Shown here piece after piece: positions 56,437 to 64,000 of a stretch of DNA of 64,000 bases (position 1 is the stretch's first letter; every line of letters starts with the position of its first letter). The DNA is from an uncultured Gammaproteobacteria bacterium (GTDB lineage: Bacteria; Pseudomonadota; Gammaproteobacteria; Pseudomonadales; Azotimanducaceae), in NCBI GenBank assembly GCA_913045175.1, contig CAJWQG010000005.1, positions 1 to 64,000 of the forward strand, in the 5' to 3' direction. Under the pieces are notes generated by a model. It was not told the DNA's origin. It was given only the letters and a program-made list of their open reading frames with translations, and searched no databases. The translations under genes and the position numbers were made by a program.

Positions 56437-57258
56437 TTACGTTGCCCAGATGCGTGGCGCACCCGGTGAAAAACCATTGATCAACATACGTATCGCCGAC
56501 CACAACCGCGTTAGCTCCTCGCGCAGTGCAAAAGCATCATCAGCCAGTGCACGAATCACCAGCACGTCATCTACCAGCGTTGCCGCCATGTCACAAAAAT
56601 TCTTTCCATCAATCAGTTCCCGCGTATGGCGTAAAACTTCCTTATCTGCAGGAAACCCGTAGAAGGAACCCAGGACCAGATGGCTATTAAGCCCCCATGG
56701 CGCTGAAAGCACCGCGTCTCCCGCGGACCATTGCTGTCTTTCGATCAGCCGCGGGACTTCATCAACGAGCAGCGTGAATACCTGCTCGAATTCACCAGTT
56801 GAATAGTCATCACCACTCACGGGGCGCCCCATAGAACAAATCTCCCAACCACAAAAGTGAGAACTGGACTCCAGTCGTACCGTCGTTGCCTGATGCACAC
56901 GGCTACCACCAAAAAGCACGGTGTCCTGAGGTAGCCACTCGAGACTCGCGCCCTCGCCCAATTTCAGATCACAAGTAATCTGGCTCGTTGCACCTGCGCT
57001 GCGATATATCTTCGCAGATGCAGGCGTCGTAATCAGCGCGGCTGCGTTGCTGCAAACTTCCACACTCGTCCCCAATTCATCGCCACCAACGACACCGCCT
57101 GGCGGATGCAAAACATAGACGTGACAAACGCCATCGGGTGGATAAAACGGTTTTTGAATCCGTAAAGGACCCTTATGTGAACATCTGCTAACTAGTGTCT
57201 TACACCCCGATCGACGAAACTGTAAATTGAGGTTCGCCTGCCAACCGTGGAGACTCAT
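56437..57258 (-). CDS. ureD: Urease accessory protein UreD
   Basis: A 273-residue UreD scaffold: [48 protein letters not shown] and [17 protein letters not shown], all typical. UreD binds apo-urease and recruits UreF and UreG, possibly guiding nickel through an internal tunnel. Its ATG overlaps the urtE stop by four bases, tying the urease genes to the urea transporter operon. Confidence 0.96.
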   Translation of the reverse strand: MSLHGWQANLNLQFRRSGCKTLVSRCSHKGPLRIQKPFYPPDGVCHVYVLHPPGGVVGGDELGTSVEVCSNAAALITTPASAKIYRSAGATSQITCDLKLGEGASLEWLPQDTVLFGGSRVHQATTVRLESSSHFCGWEICSMGRPVSGDDYSTGEFEQVFTLLVDEVPRLIERQQWSAGDAVLSAPWGLNSHLVLGSFYGFPADKEVLRHTRELIDGKNFCDMAATLVDDVLVIRALADDAFALREELTRLWSAIRMLINGFSPGAPRIWAT

Positions 57259-57950
57259 ACTGACAGATGCTCGGTAATCATGGCCTCGGATAATTCCTGC
57301 ATAGCACCAGCAGCTACTATTGCGCCTTTGCTCATAATATGAAAATCACTCGCGACGTGACGCACAAAGGGTAATTTCTGTTCGACAACCAATACGGTCA
57401 GCGCAAGTTCTCGATTTAATCTGACAATAACTTCGCCAATTTCGTGCACAATATTGGGTTGAATCCCTTCAGTCGGCTCATCCAGTATCAATAATTTAGG
57501 CCCAATGACCAACGCTCGCGCTATCGCTAATTGCTGTTGTTGACCTCCAGACAAATCACCACCGCGCCTTTGCATCATTGTTTGCAGAACAGGAAATAGC
57601 TCAAATATTAATTCCGGTAGTTGCCGTTCTTCTCTTGGCAACGCGCCCAATCCAGTCAGAAGGTTTTCTTCTACGGTCAGTAACGGAAAAATTATTCGAC
57701 CCTGGGGCACGTACCCAATACGCAGTGGCGCCCGACGCTCAGCCGGTTCTGCAGTCATTTCCACACCATCGTAGAGGATTGAGCCTGAATCCAAGGGCAG
57801 CAGCCCCATGATGCAATTAAGTAAAGTCGTTTTGCCAACACCATTTCGACCAATCAGACTGACGCAACTGCCGGGGTCGATAGACATGTTCACATCCCAC
57901 AGAGTGTGGGATTGACCATAGGATTGATTGACATTAGTAATCGAAAGCAT
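57255..57950 (-). CDS. urtE: Urea ABC transporter ATP-binding subunit UrtE
   Basis: A 231-residue LivF-type ATPase with Walker A GRNGVGKTT, signature DLSGGQQQQLAIARA, Walker B LLILDEPTEGIQP and a switch His replaced by the VVEQKLPFVR segment usual for UrtE. It powers urea import with UrtD. The stop of urtD overlaps its start by one base. Confidence 0.95.
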   Translation of the reverse strand: MLSITNVNQSYGQSHTLWDVNMSIDPGSCVSLIGRNGVGKTTLLNCIMGLLPLDSGSILYDGVEMTAEPAERRAPLRIGYVPQGRIIFPLLTVEENLLTGLGALPREERQLPELIFELFPVLQTMMQRRGGDLSGGQQQQLAIARALVIGPKLLILDEPTEGIQPNIVHEIGEVIVRLNRELALTVLVVEQKLPFVRHVASDFHIMSKGAIVAAGAMQELSEAMITEHLSV

Positions 57951-58792
57951 CAGCTACCCAGATACACTTCGCGAACCTTAGGGTCTTCCTGTATAGCATC
58001 AAACGGTCCTTCAGCCAGCACGCTGCCTTCATGTAACACGGTAACCTGTTTCGCGATCGACCGAACAAATTCCATATCGTGCTCCACTACCACCACGGAA
58101 CGATCGCCTGCTAAACGAGTTAACAGCGCTGCAGTCGCTTCCGTTTCCTGCTGCGTCATGCCGGCGACCGGTTCATCCACCAATAGCAACAAAGGGTTCT
58201 GCATCAGCAGCATGCCAATTTCGAGCCACTGTTTTTGCCCATGAGACAAAGCACCGGCCTGCTTACCAACCAACTCGCTCAGACCAATAAGTTCGAGAAC
58301 CTCACCGATACGGTCTTTCTCCTCACCTGTAAGAGAACAAAACAAAGTAGTCCAAACACGCTTATCGGATTCCATCGCGAGCTCAAGGTTTTCATGGACC
58401 GTATGCTGTTCAAATACCGTTGGCTTTTGGAACTTTCGTCCAATACCCATCGAAGCAATCTCAGGTTCAGACCTACGCAGCAGGTTTACGCGCTGGCCAA
58501 AATAAGCGGTACCCCAGTCCGGCCGAGTTTTACCGGTAATGACATCCATTAAGGTGGTCTTGCCAGCGCCATTCGGACCAATAATACAGCGCAGTTCACC
58601 TGTCTCTATGTAGAGTGTCAATTCATTAAGCGCGCGAAAGCCATCGAAACTTACACTGATATCCTCCAGGTAAAGAATGACACCCCTCGCTGTATCGATG
58701 AGTTCCTCACGGGTCGGTGTCTCAACCAGGAAGTTAAATACGCGGTCAGGGTCAACCTGAGTGGGACGGTTTATGCGTGGATCGTCAGCCAT
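57950..58792 (-). CDS. urtD: Urea ABC transporter ATP-binding subunit UrtD
   Basis: A 280-residue LivG-type ATPase: Walker A GPNGAGKTT, the LSHGQKQWLEIGMLLMQNP signature typical of UrtD, Walker B LLLVDEPVAGMTQQ and VVVEHDMEFVRSIA. The N-terminal 40 residues (DPDRVFNFLVETPTREEL) precede the ATPase fold, as is common in UrtD. Overlaps urtC by eight bases. Confidence 0.95.
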   Translation of the reverse strand: MADDPRINRPTQVDPDRVFNFLVETPTREELIDTARGVILYLEDISVSFDGFRALNELTLYIETGELRCIIGPNGAGKTTLMDVITGKTRPDWGTAYFGQRVNLLRRSEPEIASMGIGRKFQKPTVFEQHTVHENLELAMESDKRVWTTLFCSLTGEEKDRIGEVLELIGLSELVGKQAGALSHGQKQWLEIGMLLMQNPLLLLVDEPVAGMTQQETEATAALLTRLAGDRSVVVVEHDMEFVRSIAKQVTVLHEGSVLAEGPFDAIQEDPKVREVYLGS

Positions 58793-59894
58793 GATTCCCT
58801 CTCATACGCAATTGCCGCCAGATGCCAATCACTCCGCGTGGCAGTGCGACGGTTACGATAACGAAAAGCGCCCCAAGCACGAAAAGCCATACCTCCGGCA
58901 AAGCACCAGTAAGGACTGTCTTAATGTAATTCACCAAACCAGCACCGAGCGCCGCACCATACAAGGTCGCCCTACCCCCAAGCGCGACCCAAACAACCAA
59001 CTCAATGGAGTTGAGCGGCTGAAACTCACTCGGGTTGATGATGCCAACCTGTGGAACATAAAGTGCACCTGCGATACCCGCGATTACCGCAGACACGGTA
59101 AAGATCCATACCTGATAGTGTTCCACCCTATAACCAATAAATCGCGTTCTGGCTTCCGCATCACGCACCGCGGTAACTACGCGGCCCAGCTTTGATGTAA
59201 CAATAAATCGACACACGAGATATCCAAGTGCCAATGCCACGACGGAGCAAACAAACAACACTACACGTGTCACATCCGACTGCAGCGAAGCGCCAAGAAT
59301 GTCTTTGAAATCGGTCAGACCGTTGTTGCCGCCAAAGCCCAGTTCATTACGAAAAAAAGCCAGCATCAGGGCATAGGTCAATGCCTGGGTCATGATCGAT
59401 AAATACACGCCGGATACCCGGGATCGAAATGCAAGCCAGCCAAATAGGAATGCCAGCACCCCCGGCACAATCATGACCATCAGCGCCGCAAACCAAAACT
59501 GATCGAATCCATACCAGTACCACGGAAGGCTATCCCAATTGAGAAACACCATGAAATCGGGAAGCTCCGGGTCGCCGTATACGCCTCGAGTTCCAATCTG
59601 GCGCATTAGGTACATTCCCATCGCATAACCACCCAATGCAAAGAACGCCCCGTGACCGAGACTAAGGATACCGCAGTAACCCCAAACCAGGTCAAGTGAT
59701 ATGGCCAGAAGTGCGTAGCACAGATACTTACCAAGCAAGGTGACAGTGTAGGTTGGGATATGGAAAAACGAATCCGCGGGTACCAATAGATTGGCAACAG
59801 GAACCAATATGCCAATGGCTAGCAGAACAGCGAGAAAAACCCAGCCACCTCGATCGTGATCCATCAATCGTTGCAGCATCATTTGAGTCAACAT
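58785..59894 (-). CDS. urtC: Urea ABC transporter permease UrtC
   Basis: A 369-residue LivM-type permease with about ten membrane helices. Typical segments are DLVWGYCGILSLGHGAFFALGGYAMGMYLMR, SRVSGVYLSIMTQALTYA, GGNNGLTDF and VWVALGGRATLYGAALGAGLVNY. Starts at the ATG that overlaps the urtB stop (TGATG). Confidence 0.95.
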   Translation of the reverse strand: MLTQMMLQRLMDHDRGGWVFLAVLLAIGILVPVANLLVPADSFFHIPTYTVTLLGKYLCYALLAISLDLVWGYCGILSLGHGAFFALGGYAMGMYLMRQIGTRGVYGDPELPDFMVFLNWDSLPWYWYGFDQFWFAALMVMIVPGVLAFLFGWLAFRSRVSGVYLSIMTQALTYALMLAFFRNELGFGGNNGLTDFKDILGASLQSDVTRVVLFVCSVVALALGYLVCRFIVTSKLGRVVTAVRDAEARTRFIGYRVEHYQVWIFTVSAVIAGIAGALYVPQVGIINPSEFQPLNSIELVVWVALGGRATLYGAALGAGLVNYIKTVLTGALPEVWLFVLGALFVIVTVALPRGVIGIWRQLRMRGNHG

Positions 59895-61501
59895 CAGCTT
59901 TCCACCGCCCGACCCTTCTGAGGAAAGAGGCCCCGGGGTCGTTTCTGAATAAACAGAATGATGAAAATCAGCACCAGAATCTTCGCCACTACGGCGCCTG
60001 CCGCAGGCTCCAGCACTTTATTAACCACACCGAGGGATAGGCCCGCCACCAGCGTCCCCCAAAGATTTCCAACACCGCCAAACACAACGACCATGAAAGA
60101 ATCGACAATATATCCCTGGCCCAAATTTGGCCCCACATTGGTGAGCTGCGATAAAGCAACACCTGCAACCCCGGCGATACCAGCACCGAGGCCAAAAGTG
60201 AGGATATCGACTCTGGTATTCCTGATGCCCATTGCCTGCGCCATCGCCCGATTTTGCGTAACTGCTCTGACCTCAAGGCCTAAACGGGTCCGCTGCAATA
60301 TCGTTAGCAACGCAGCAAATACCAGAAGTGCAAAAAAGAAAATGTAGAGCCGGTTGTAGGTAATTGACAAGCCCTGAACAATCTCTAGGGAGCCGCTCAT
60401 CCACTCTGGCGTTGCAACCGCACGATTTAGTGGAGAAAAGATACTGCGGACTGCCTGTTGCAGGATCAGACTCACACCAAATGTTGCAAGTAGCGTCTCT
60501 AAAGGCCTGCCATAGAGAAACCTGATGACGCCGCGTTCAATCGCAATACCAACCAGGCCAGACACTATAAACGCTGCAGGGATCGCAATCAGCAGGGAGT
60601 ACTCAAGCGCATAGGGAAACAACGTCTGCACCACGTAGGTTGTATAGGCACCCAGCATGATCAGTTCCCCGTGGGCCATGTTAATGACTCCCATGACGCC
60701 AAAGGTGATCGATAGGCCAATTGCCGCTAACACCAGAATAGACCCGAGACTCAAACCAAAGAACAACGTCTCGATCCACTGATAACGTTCTACTAATTCC
60801 TCAATATTCGCCAACGAACTTATCGCGGCATCACGCAATTGTTGATCCAGACTCTGGTCGCTGACGATTGCAGTCAGTTTGACACGGACGTTGGAATCCA
60901 GGTTATATGCGCTTGCTTTAATCGCGGCCAACTTAATAGCCTGGTCTTTGGAATCGAGATCAAAAACCACGATCGCGACGTCAATGGCATCCTGTACGTC
61001 TTCGACCGGTTCCACTTCTCGTCGCTCGAGGAGTATTTCACGTAAACTGACATCGCCCGCGTTGATGATCGCCTGAACCGCAGCAATGCGCGCATCAGGA
61101 TCATCAACATTCAACTGTCGAGACGCAAACAAACCCTTCAACTGGCGACGCAGTTTGTTATTTACGCTGATTTTTTTAGCGCCGCGCCGACCAACTTTAC
61201 CAAGATCCTCTCCCGAGGCCGCATCGGTTAGTTGATAGCCGCCACCCTCAAGTGAGACCACGACAACCACAGTATCGTCGCCTTTCTTCTTGTATAGCTT
61301 GCCGTCGATCAACGCCTGAAGAACCACATCGACCCGCTCGTGATCCATCGTTGCGAGCCGACTTGCCGCTTCCAGCTTGTCGTCAAACGACCGCGTATTG
61401 AGCTCATTTACTGCGGAGTCAAAGTCATCCCCAAACGCAGCAGTCGACGCACTAGTAATCACCACGACCGCCAGGACAACAAGCGTCTTGAGATTAATCA
61501 A
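59894..61501 (-). CDS. urtB: Urea ABC transporter permease UrtB
   Basis: A 535-residue protein: a signal peptide, a periplasmic HEAT-like N-terminal domain (about residues 30-230, not found in LivH) and a LivH-type permease with GLSITFGVMGVINMAHGELIMLGAY and VVVFGGVGNLWGTLVAGLSLG. The long N-terminal domain is normal for UrtB of proteobacteria. The start codon is TTG at 61501, seven bases after GGAG. A stem-loop precedes it. Confidence 0.95.
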   Translation of the reverse strand: MINLKTLVVLAVVVITSASTAAFGDDFDSAVNELNTRSFDDKLEAASRLATMDHERVDVVLQALIDGKLYKKKGDDTVVVVVSLEGGGYQLTDAASGEDLGKVGRRGAKKISVNNKLRRQLKGLFASRQLNVDDPDARIAAVQAIINAGDVSLREILLERREVEPVEDVQDAIDVAIVVFDLDSKDQAIKLAAIKASAYNLDSNVRVKLTAIVSDQSLDQQLRDAAISSLANIEELVERYQWIETLFFGLSLGSILVLAAIGLSITFGVMGVINMAHGELIMLGAYTTYVVQTLFPYALEYSLLIAIPAAFIVSGLVGIAIERGVIRFLYGRPLETLLATFGVSLILQQAVRSIFSPLNRAVATPEWMSGSLEIVQGLSITYNRLYIFFFALLVFAALLTILQRTRLGLEVRAVTQNRAMAQAMGIRNTRVDILTFGLGAGIAGVAGVALSQLTNVGPNLGQGYIVDSFMVVVFGGVGNLWGTLVAGLSLGVVNKVLEPAAGAVVAKILVLIFIILFIQKRPRGLFPQKGRAVES

Positions 61502-61538
61502 AAGTATCTCCTAACAATACCCTCCCCCCAAAGGAGGA

Positions 61539-61559
61539 CGAGCGGGTAAAACCCGCTCG
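61539..61559 (-). terminator. Stem-loop between urtA and urtB (attenuator or mRNA stabiliser)
   Basis: CGAGCGGGT (61539-61547) pairs perfectly with ACCCGCTCG (61551-61559) across a three-base loop, giving a nine-base GC-rich stem 28 bases after the urtA stop on the minus strand. The T-run that follows is weak, so partial termination or 3' protection of the urtA message is more likely than full termination. That would raise the binding protein level relative to the permeases. Confidence 0.7.
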
Positions 61560-61586
61560 CCAATATACCATGAAGCCTAGAGAAGC

Positions 61587-62867
61587 TTACTCGTAGTTTT
61601 GACCCGAACAGGCGCCGCTCTTGACGTTGTAGTTGCCACAAGACAGTGGAGCCTGCCAGTCAGCAGTGATGTCCATTGACCCCGGCAAGAAATCCGACCA
61701 GGCATCGCCAGGTACGGTACCCGGTGTCTGCCAGACTGTATCGAACTGTCCGTCGTCCTGAATCTCACCAATTAAGACTGGCTTGGTAATGTGATGGTTT
61801 GGCATCATCGTAGCCAGGCCACCGGAAAGATTAGGAACAGCAACGCCGATGATGGCATCCTGAACCGCACTAGAATCTGTAGTGCCGGCCTTCTTAACCG
61901 CCTCTACCCACATCTTGAATCCAATATAGTGCGCTTCCATAGGGTCGTTAGTGACTCGATCTTCATCATCTATAAACGCAAGCCAGCTATCGATAAAATC
62001 ATCGTTAACGTCCGCATCGACACTCATAAAATAGTTCCATGCAGCCAGGTGACCCACCAACGGACCAGTATCAATGCCGGAAAGCTCTTCTTCACCAACT
62101 GAGAATGCGATAACTGGAATGTCCTCAGCGGAAAGACCCTGATTACCTAGTTCCTTGTAAAAAGGAACGTTGGCGTCACCGTTAATGGTCGATACCACAG
62201 CTGTCTTCTTACCCGCTGAACCAAATTTCTTAATGTCTGCGACAATTGATTGCCAATCGGCATGGCCAAAGGGCGTGTAATTTATCATTATGTCCTTGTC
62301 AGCTACACCCTTCGCTTTGAGGTACGCCTCAAGAATCTTGTTCGTGGTTCTTGGATATACGTAATCGGTTCCCGCAAGCACCCATCGCTCCGCACCAATC
62401 TCATTCATCAGATAATCGACCGCAGGAATCGCTTGCTGATTAGGCGCAGCACCGGTGTAGAAAACATTCTTAGACGATTCCTCACCTTCATACTGTACCG
62501 GATAGAACAATAGACTGTTTAATTCTTCAAAGACTGGTAGAACTGACTTCCGTGAAACGGATGTCCAGCAACCAAAAACGACGTCAACCTTTTCTTTCTC
62601 GATCAGTTCACGAGCTTTTTCTGCAAACAAGGGCCAATTAGAGGCTGGGTCAACGACCACAGCTTCCAGCTTTTTGCCCAGCAAGCCACCAGCAGCATTT
62701 TGCTCCTCGACCATCATCAAAATGGTGTCTTTCAATGTGGTCTCACTAATGGCCATCGTGCCCGATAGCGAGTGTAATACACCAACCTTAATTGTATCCG
62801 CGGCTGCCCAGCTAGCACTGAAGCTTAAAACCACCACTGCGCAAACTCTTATTAGTTGTCTAACCAT
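61587..62867 (-). CDS. urtA: Urea ABC transporter substrate-binding protein UrtA
   Basis: The start at 62867 follows a GGAGG site and yields a 426-residue precursor with a signal peptide (VCAVVVLSFSASWAAA). The body is UrtA-like: DTIKVGVLHSLSGTMAISET, VFGCWTSVSRKSVLPVFEEL, LFYPVQYEGEESSKNVFYTG, YVYPRTTNKILEAYLKAKG and YIGFKMWVEAVKKAG. It captures urea in the periplasm for UrtBCDE. The first gene of the operon, expressed from the sigma-54 promoter just upstream. Confidence 0.97.
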   Translation of the reverse strand: MVRQLIRVCAVVVLSFSASWAAADTIKVGVLHSLSGTMAISETTLKDTILMMVEEQNAAGGLLGKKLEAVVVDPASNWPLFAEKARELIEKEKVDVVFGCWTSVSRKSVLPVFEELNSLLFYPVQYEGEESSKNVFYTGAAPNQQAIPAVDYLMNEIGAERWVLAGTDYVYPRTTNKILEAYLKAKGVADKDIMINYTPFGHADWQSIVADIKKFGSAGKKTAVVSTINGDANVPFYKELGNQGLSAEDIPVIAFSVGEEELSGIDTGPLVGHLAAWNYFMSVDADVNDDFIDSWLAFIDDEDRVTNDPMEAHYIGFKMWVEAVKKAGTTDSSAVQDAIIGVAVPNLSGGLATMMPNHHITKPVLIGEIQDDGQFDTVWQTPGTVPGDAWSDFLPGSMDITADWQAPLSCGNYNVKSGACSGQNYE

Positions 62868-62910
62868 GTGTCCTCCAAATAGAACCCTGTTTTTGTTGTT
62901 ACCGATAGGT

Positions 62911-62926
62911 AGCAATAACTGAGCCA
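62911..62926 (-). promoter_or_regulatory. Sigma-54 (RpoN) promoter of the urea operon
   Basis: On the minus strand TGGCTCAGTTATTGCT matches the -24/-12 consensus TGGCAC-N5-TTGCW, with GG and GC ten bases apart. Transcription would start near 62899, about 32 bases before the urtA ATG. Sigma-54 promoters need an enhancer-binding protein such as NtrC, which fits a nitrogen-scavenging operon. Confidence 0.8.
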
Positions 62927-62994
62927 GAATACTGGCGTCAATAAGCGCACTTATTGTGCAAAAACGCACATATATAGGGATTCGGGGGTTTGGA

Positions 62995-63013
62995 GCGCAC
63001 CAGGCCAGTGCGC
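62995..63013. promoter_or_regulatory. NtrC-like enhancer site upstream of urtA
   Basis: GCGCAC-N7-GTGCGC is a perfect 6-base inverted repeat whose inner part GCACC-N5-AGTGC follows the NtrC pattern GCAC-N7-GTGC. It lies about 105 bases upstream of the predicted start point, a typical enhancer distance. A second set of GCAC/GTGC half-sites (62947-62950, 62956-62959 and 62966-62969) lies closer in with shorter spacing and may be a weaker site. Confidence 0.65.
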
Positions 63014-63030
63014 ACTAGATCACTGCTGGG

Positions 63031-63393
63031 TTATTGTCGATTCTTCATCAATGAGTTTTTAACGTGAATCTTGCCATCGCGAAAGGTAAACAGATCACAA
63101 CCATCGACTTCCAGTTTGGTTCCATCGGCCCTCGTGGCAACAATGGTCCACTCAGAACAGCCACGATTTCCATCAACAAAATGGCTCGCGTTCTCGAAAG
63201 AAATATCCGGCAGGTCAGTCCAGACTTCTACGAATCGGCGTTTTACCGCTGCACATCCGTCAAAACGCGTACCATATCGTTCTGCACCGCCGCCAGTTTC
63301 AAATATGCAGTCCTCGCTCATGTAGGACATAATTTTGTCGATATCATGCTCGTTCTAGGCATCCGCATATTGCTGCAGGTCATCTAAACCCAT
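63031..63393 (-). pseudogene. SnoaL-like (NTF2-fold) protein with nonsense codon 13
   Basis: ATG 63393 follows a GGAGGGGAG site and reads MGLDDLQQYADA, then TAG at 63355-63357, then NEHDIDKIMSYMSEDCIFET in the same frame to 63031. ADA-W-N is the common start of this family (helix 1 with Trp), so TGG to TAG is likely. The remainder (FDGCAAVKRRFVEVWTDLPDISFENAS) is a complete small-molecule-binding NTF2 fold. An internal ATG at 63330 could make a shortened protein. Confidence 0.75.
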
Positions 63394-63446
63394 GGGCTCC
63401 CCTCCCAACTAGCGAAGGAAGCCATGATGCCATGGACCCTGGGCAG

Positions 63447-63794
63447 TTAACCACCAGCTTTCAACTGATCCAACTCTTCGGCGCTCACTTGATCGATGGA
63501 GATTATCTGACAGACTTCATGTCTTGACTTCACATTGTCAAAACCAGGGCGAACAACATTATTGGTCGACGTAATCCCAATGCGTTCCGAATGACGCAAC
63601 TGATGACAGCTATCGCGCAAATTAAGCACATAATGACGCGCTGGCCCAACGGTTACCGACACGCGATTGCTATCGATGTATTTCCAATCACTGATGGTAT
63701 GGACAAAATTAATACGGTCGAGCGGTGTCAATGCCAATACAGAACTGGTGAAAAACGTGCAAAGCAGCGTGGGAAAAATGAGTCGATTCTTCAT
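63447..63794 (-). CDS. Secreted hypothetical protein, DUF6491-like
   Basis: A 115-residue protein with a signal peptide (MKNRLIFPTLLCTFFTSSVLA) and a small domain that has the pattern VSVTVGPARHYVLNLRDSCHQL, RIGITSTNNVV and a second Cys (EVCQIISID). This matches the DUF6491 family of exported proteins as I remember it, with two conserved Cys that may form a disulfide. Function unknown. Confidence 0.7.
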   Translation of the reverse strand: MKNRLIFPTLLCTFFTSSVLALTPLDRINFVHTISDWKYIDSNRVSVTVGPARHYVLNLRDSCHQLRHSERIGITSTNNVVRPGFDNVKSRHEVCQIISIDQVSAEELDQLKAGG

Positions 63795-63923
63795 GTCTTA
63801 GTCCTTTGGATTGTCTAGGTAAATCCTAAAGGCAGGAAACTGAATCAAAACTGAACCTCATCCCTACCATTTTGCTTTCTTCAGCGTTATGGTTCTACCA
63901 GCTTTATGGTGCCGGAGGGGCCT

Positions 63924-64000
63924 ATGAAACGCCCATTACTGATTTTTGCATTCTTTACCTTAACTTTTTCTGCAACGGCCGACGAAAAAGCCACTGACCC
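63924..64000 (+). CDS. Exported protein, 3' truncated by the window
   Basis: ATG 63924 follows CGGAGGGG and opens with a signal peptide (MKRPLLIFAFFTLTFSATA) and mature start DEKATDP. The rest lies beyond the window, so no function can be given. Confidence 0.6.
   Translation, partial: MKRPLLIFAFFTLTFSATADEKATD

Noticed and set aside
11495..63393. All frameshifts and stops as random sequencing error
   Set aside because: Lesions cluster heavily in a few genes (five in 1.4 kb of tolC, five in the hybrid kinase), while over 20 kb of long metabolic genes have none. Individual single-lesion genes could still be errors.

Overview
The window looks like a chromosome segment of an uncultured gammaproteobacterium of middling GC content. 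That assignment is inferred from gene content: a PEP carboxylase ending in RNTG, FxsA, a YegD-like Hsp70, a YejF-like ABC ATPase, separate UreA/B/C subunits and NtrC/sigma-54-type regulation. There is no rRNA, tRNA, CRISPR array or recognisable insertion sequence. Gene density is high, with no gene-free stretch over about 300 bases.

Layout. 1-4045: an RND efflux pump (adaptor cut by the window edge, plus transporter). 4063-11400: metabolic genes, namely two thiamine-diphosphate enzymes, a Tat-exported PhoX-like protein, a PdxA-family dehydrogenase and an alpha/beta hydrolase. 11495-12690: a frameshifted TetR regulator and a deleted remnant of a 7TM-DISM histidine kinase. 12679-16525: a MoxR-type ATPase/VWA pair (CbbQ/CbbO or NorQ/NorD type). 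16640-21452: FxsA, an M20 peptidase with a nonsense codon, and a badly damaged hybrid histidine kinase. 21576-31618: an SDR, an unknown protein, an Arc-type repressor with an operator array, a thiolase-like protein, a degenerate HD-GYP protein, an MFS transporter, a zinc-ribbon protein plus sirtuin, a sugar-nucleotide-type reductase, a CDP-alcohol phosphatidyltransferase, an FHA-GGDEF cyclase and a cis-prenyltransferase. 31771-36455: a fused CaiB CoA-transferase, Hsp70 and a luciferase-like oxidoreductase. 36441-44043: a leftward cluster (TPR-CHAT, TolC, dual ABC ATPase, DyP peroxidase) in which only the ABC ATPase is intact. 44223-50289: a flavoprotein dehydrogenase, acyltransferase, zinc-ribbon pseudogene, PEP carboxylase and NAD-binding protein. 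50310-62867: a 5'-nucleotidase-type phosphatase and a kinase-like protein downstream of ureGFECBAD and urtEDCBA. 63031-64000: a SnoaL-like pseudogene, a DUF6491-like secreted protein and a truncated exported protein.

The clearest physiological unit is urea use. UrtA binds urea, UrtBCDE import it, UreABC hydrolyse it and UreDEFG load nickel. All are on one strand, mostly overlapping or nearly so, behind a sigma-54 promoter (62911-62926) and an upstream GCAC-N7-GTGC palindrome (62995-63013) that fits NtrC. A stem-loop between urtA and urtB probably lets the binding protein be made in excess.

The most unusual property is selective gene decay. At least nine genes carry frameshifts, premature stops or an internal deletion, often several each. 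They are sensory, regulatory, export, protease or peroxidase functions, while large metabolic genes nearby (PEP carboxylase, urease, RND pump) read through cleanly. Several stops are explained by single C-to-T/G-to-A changes at Trp or Gln codons. I read this as early genome erosion rather than recoding; read-level data would be needed to exclude local assembly error.
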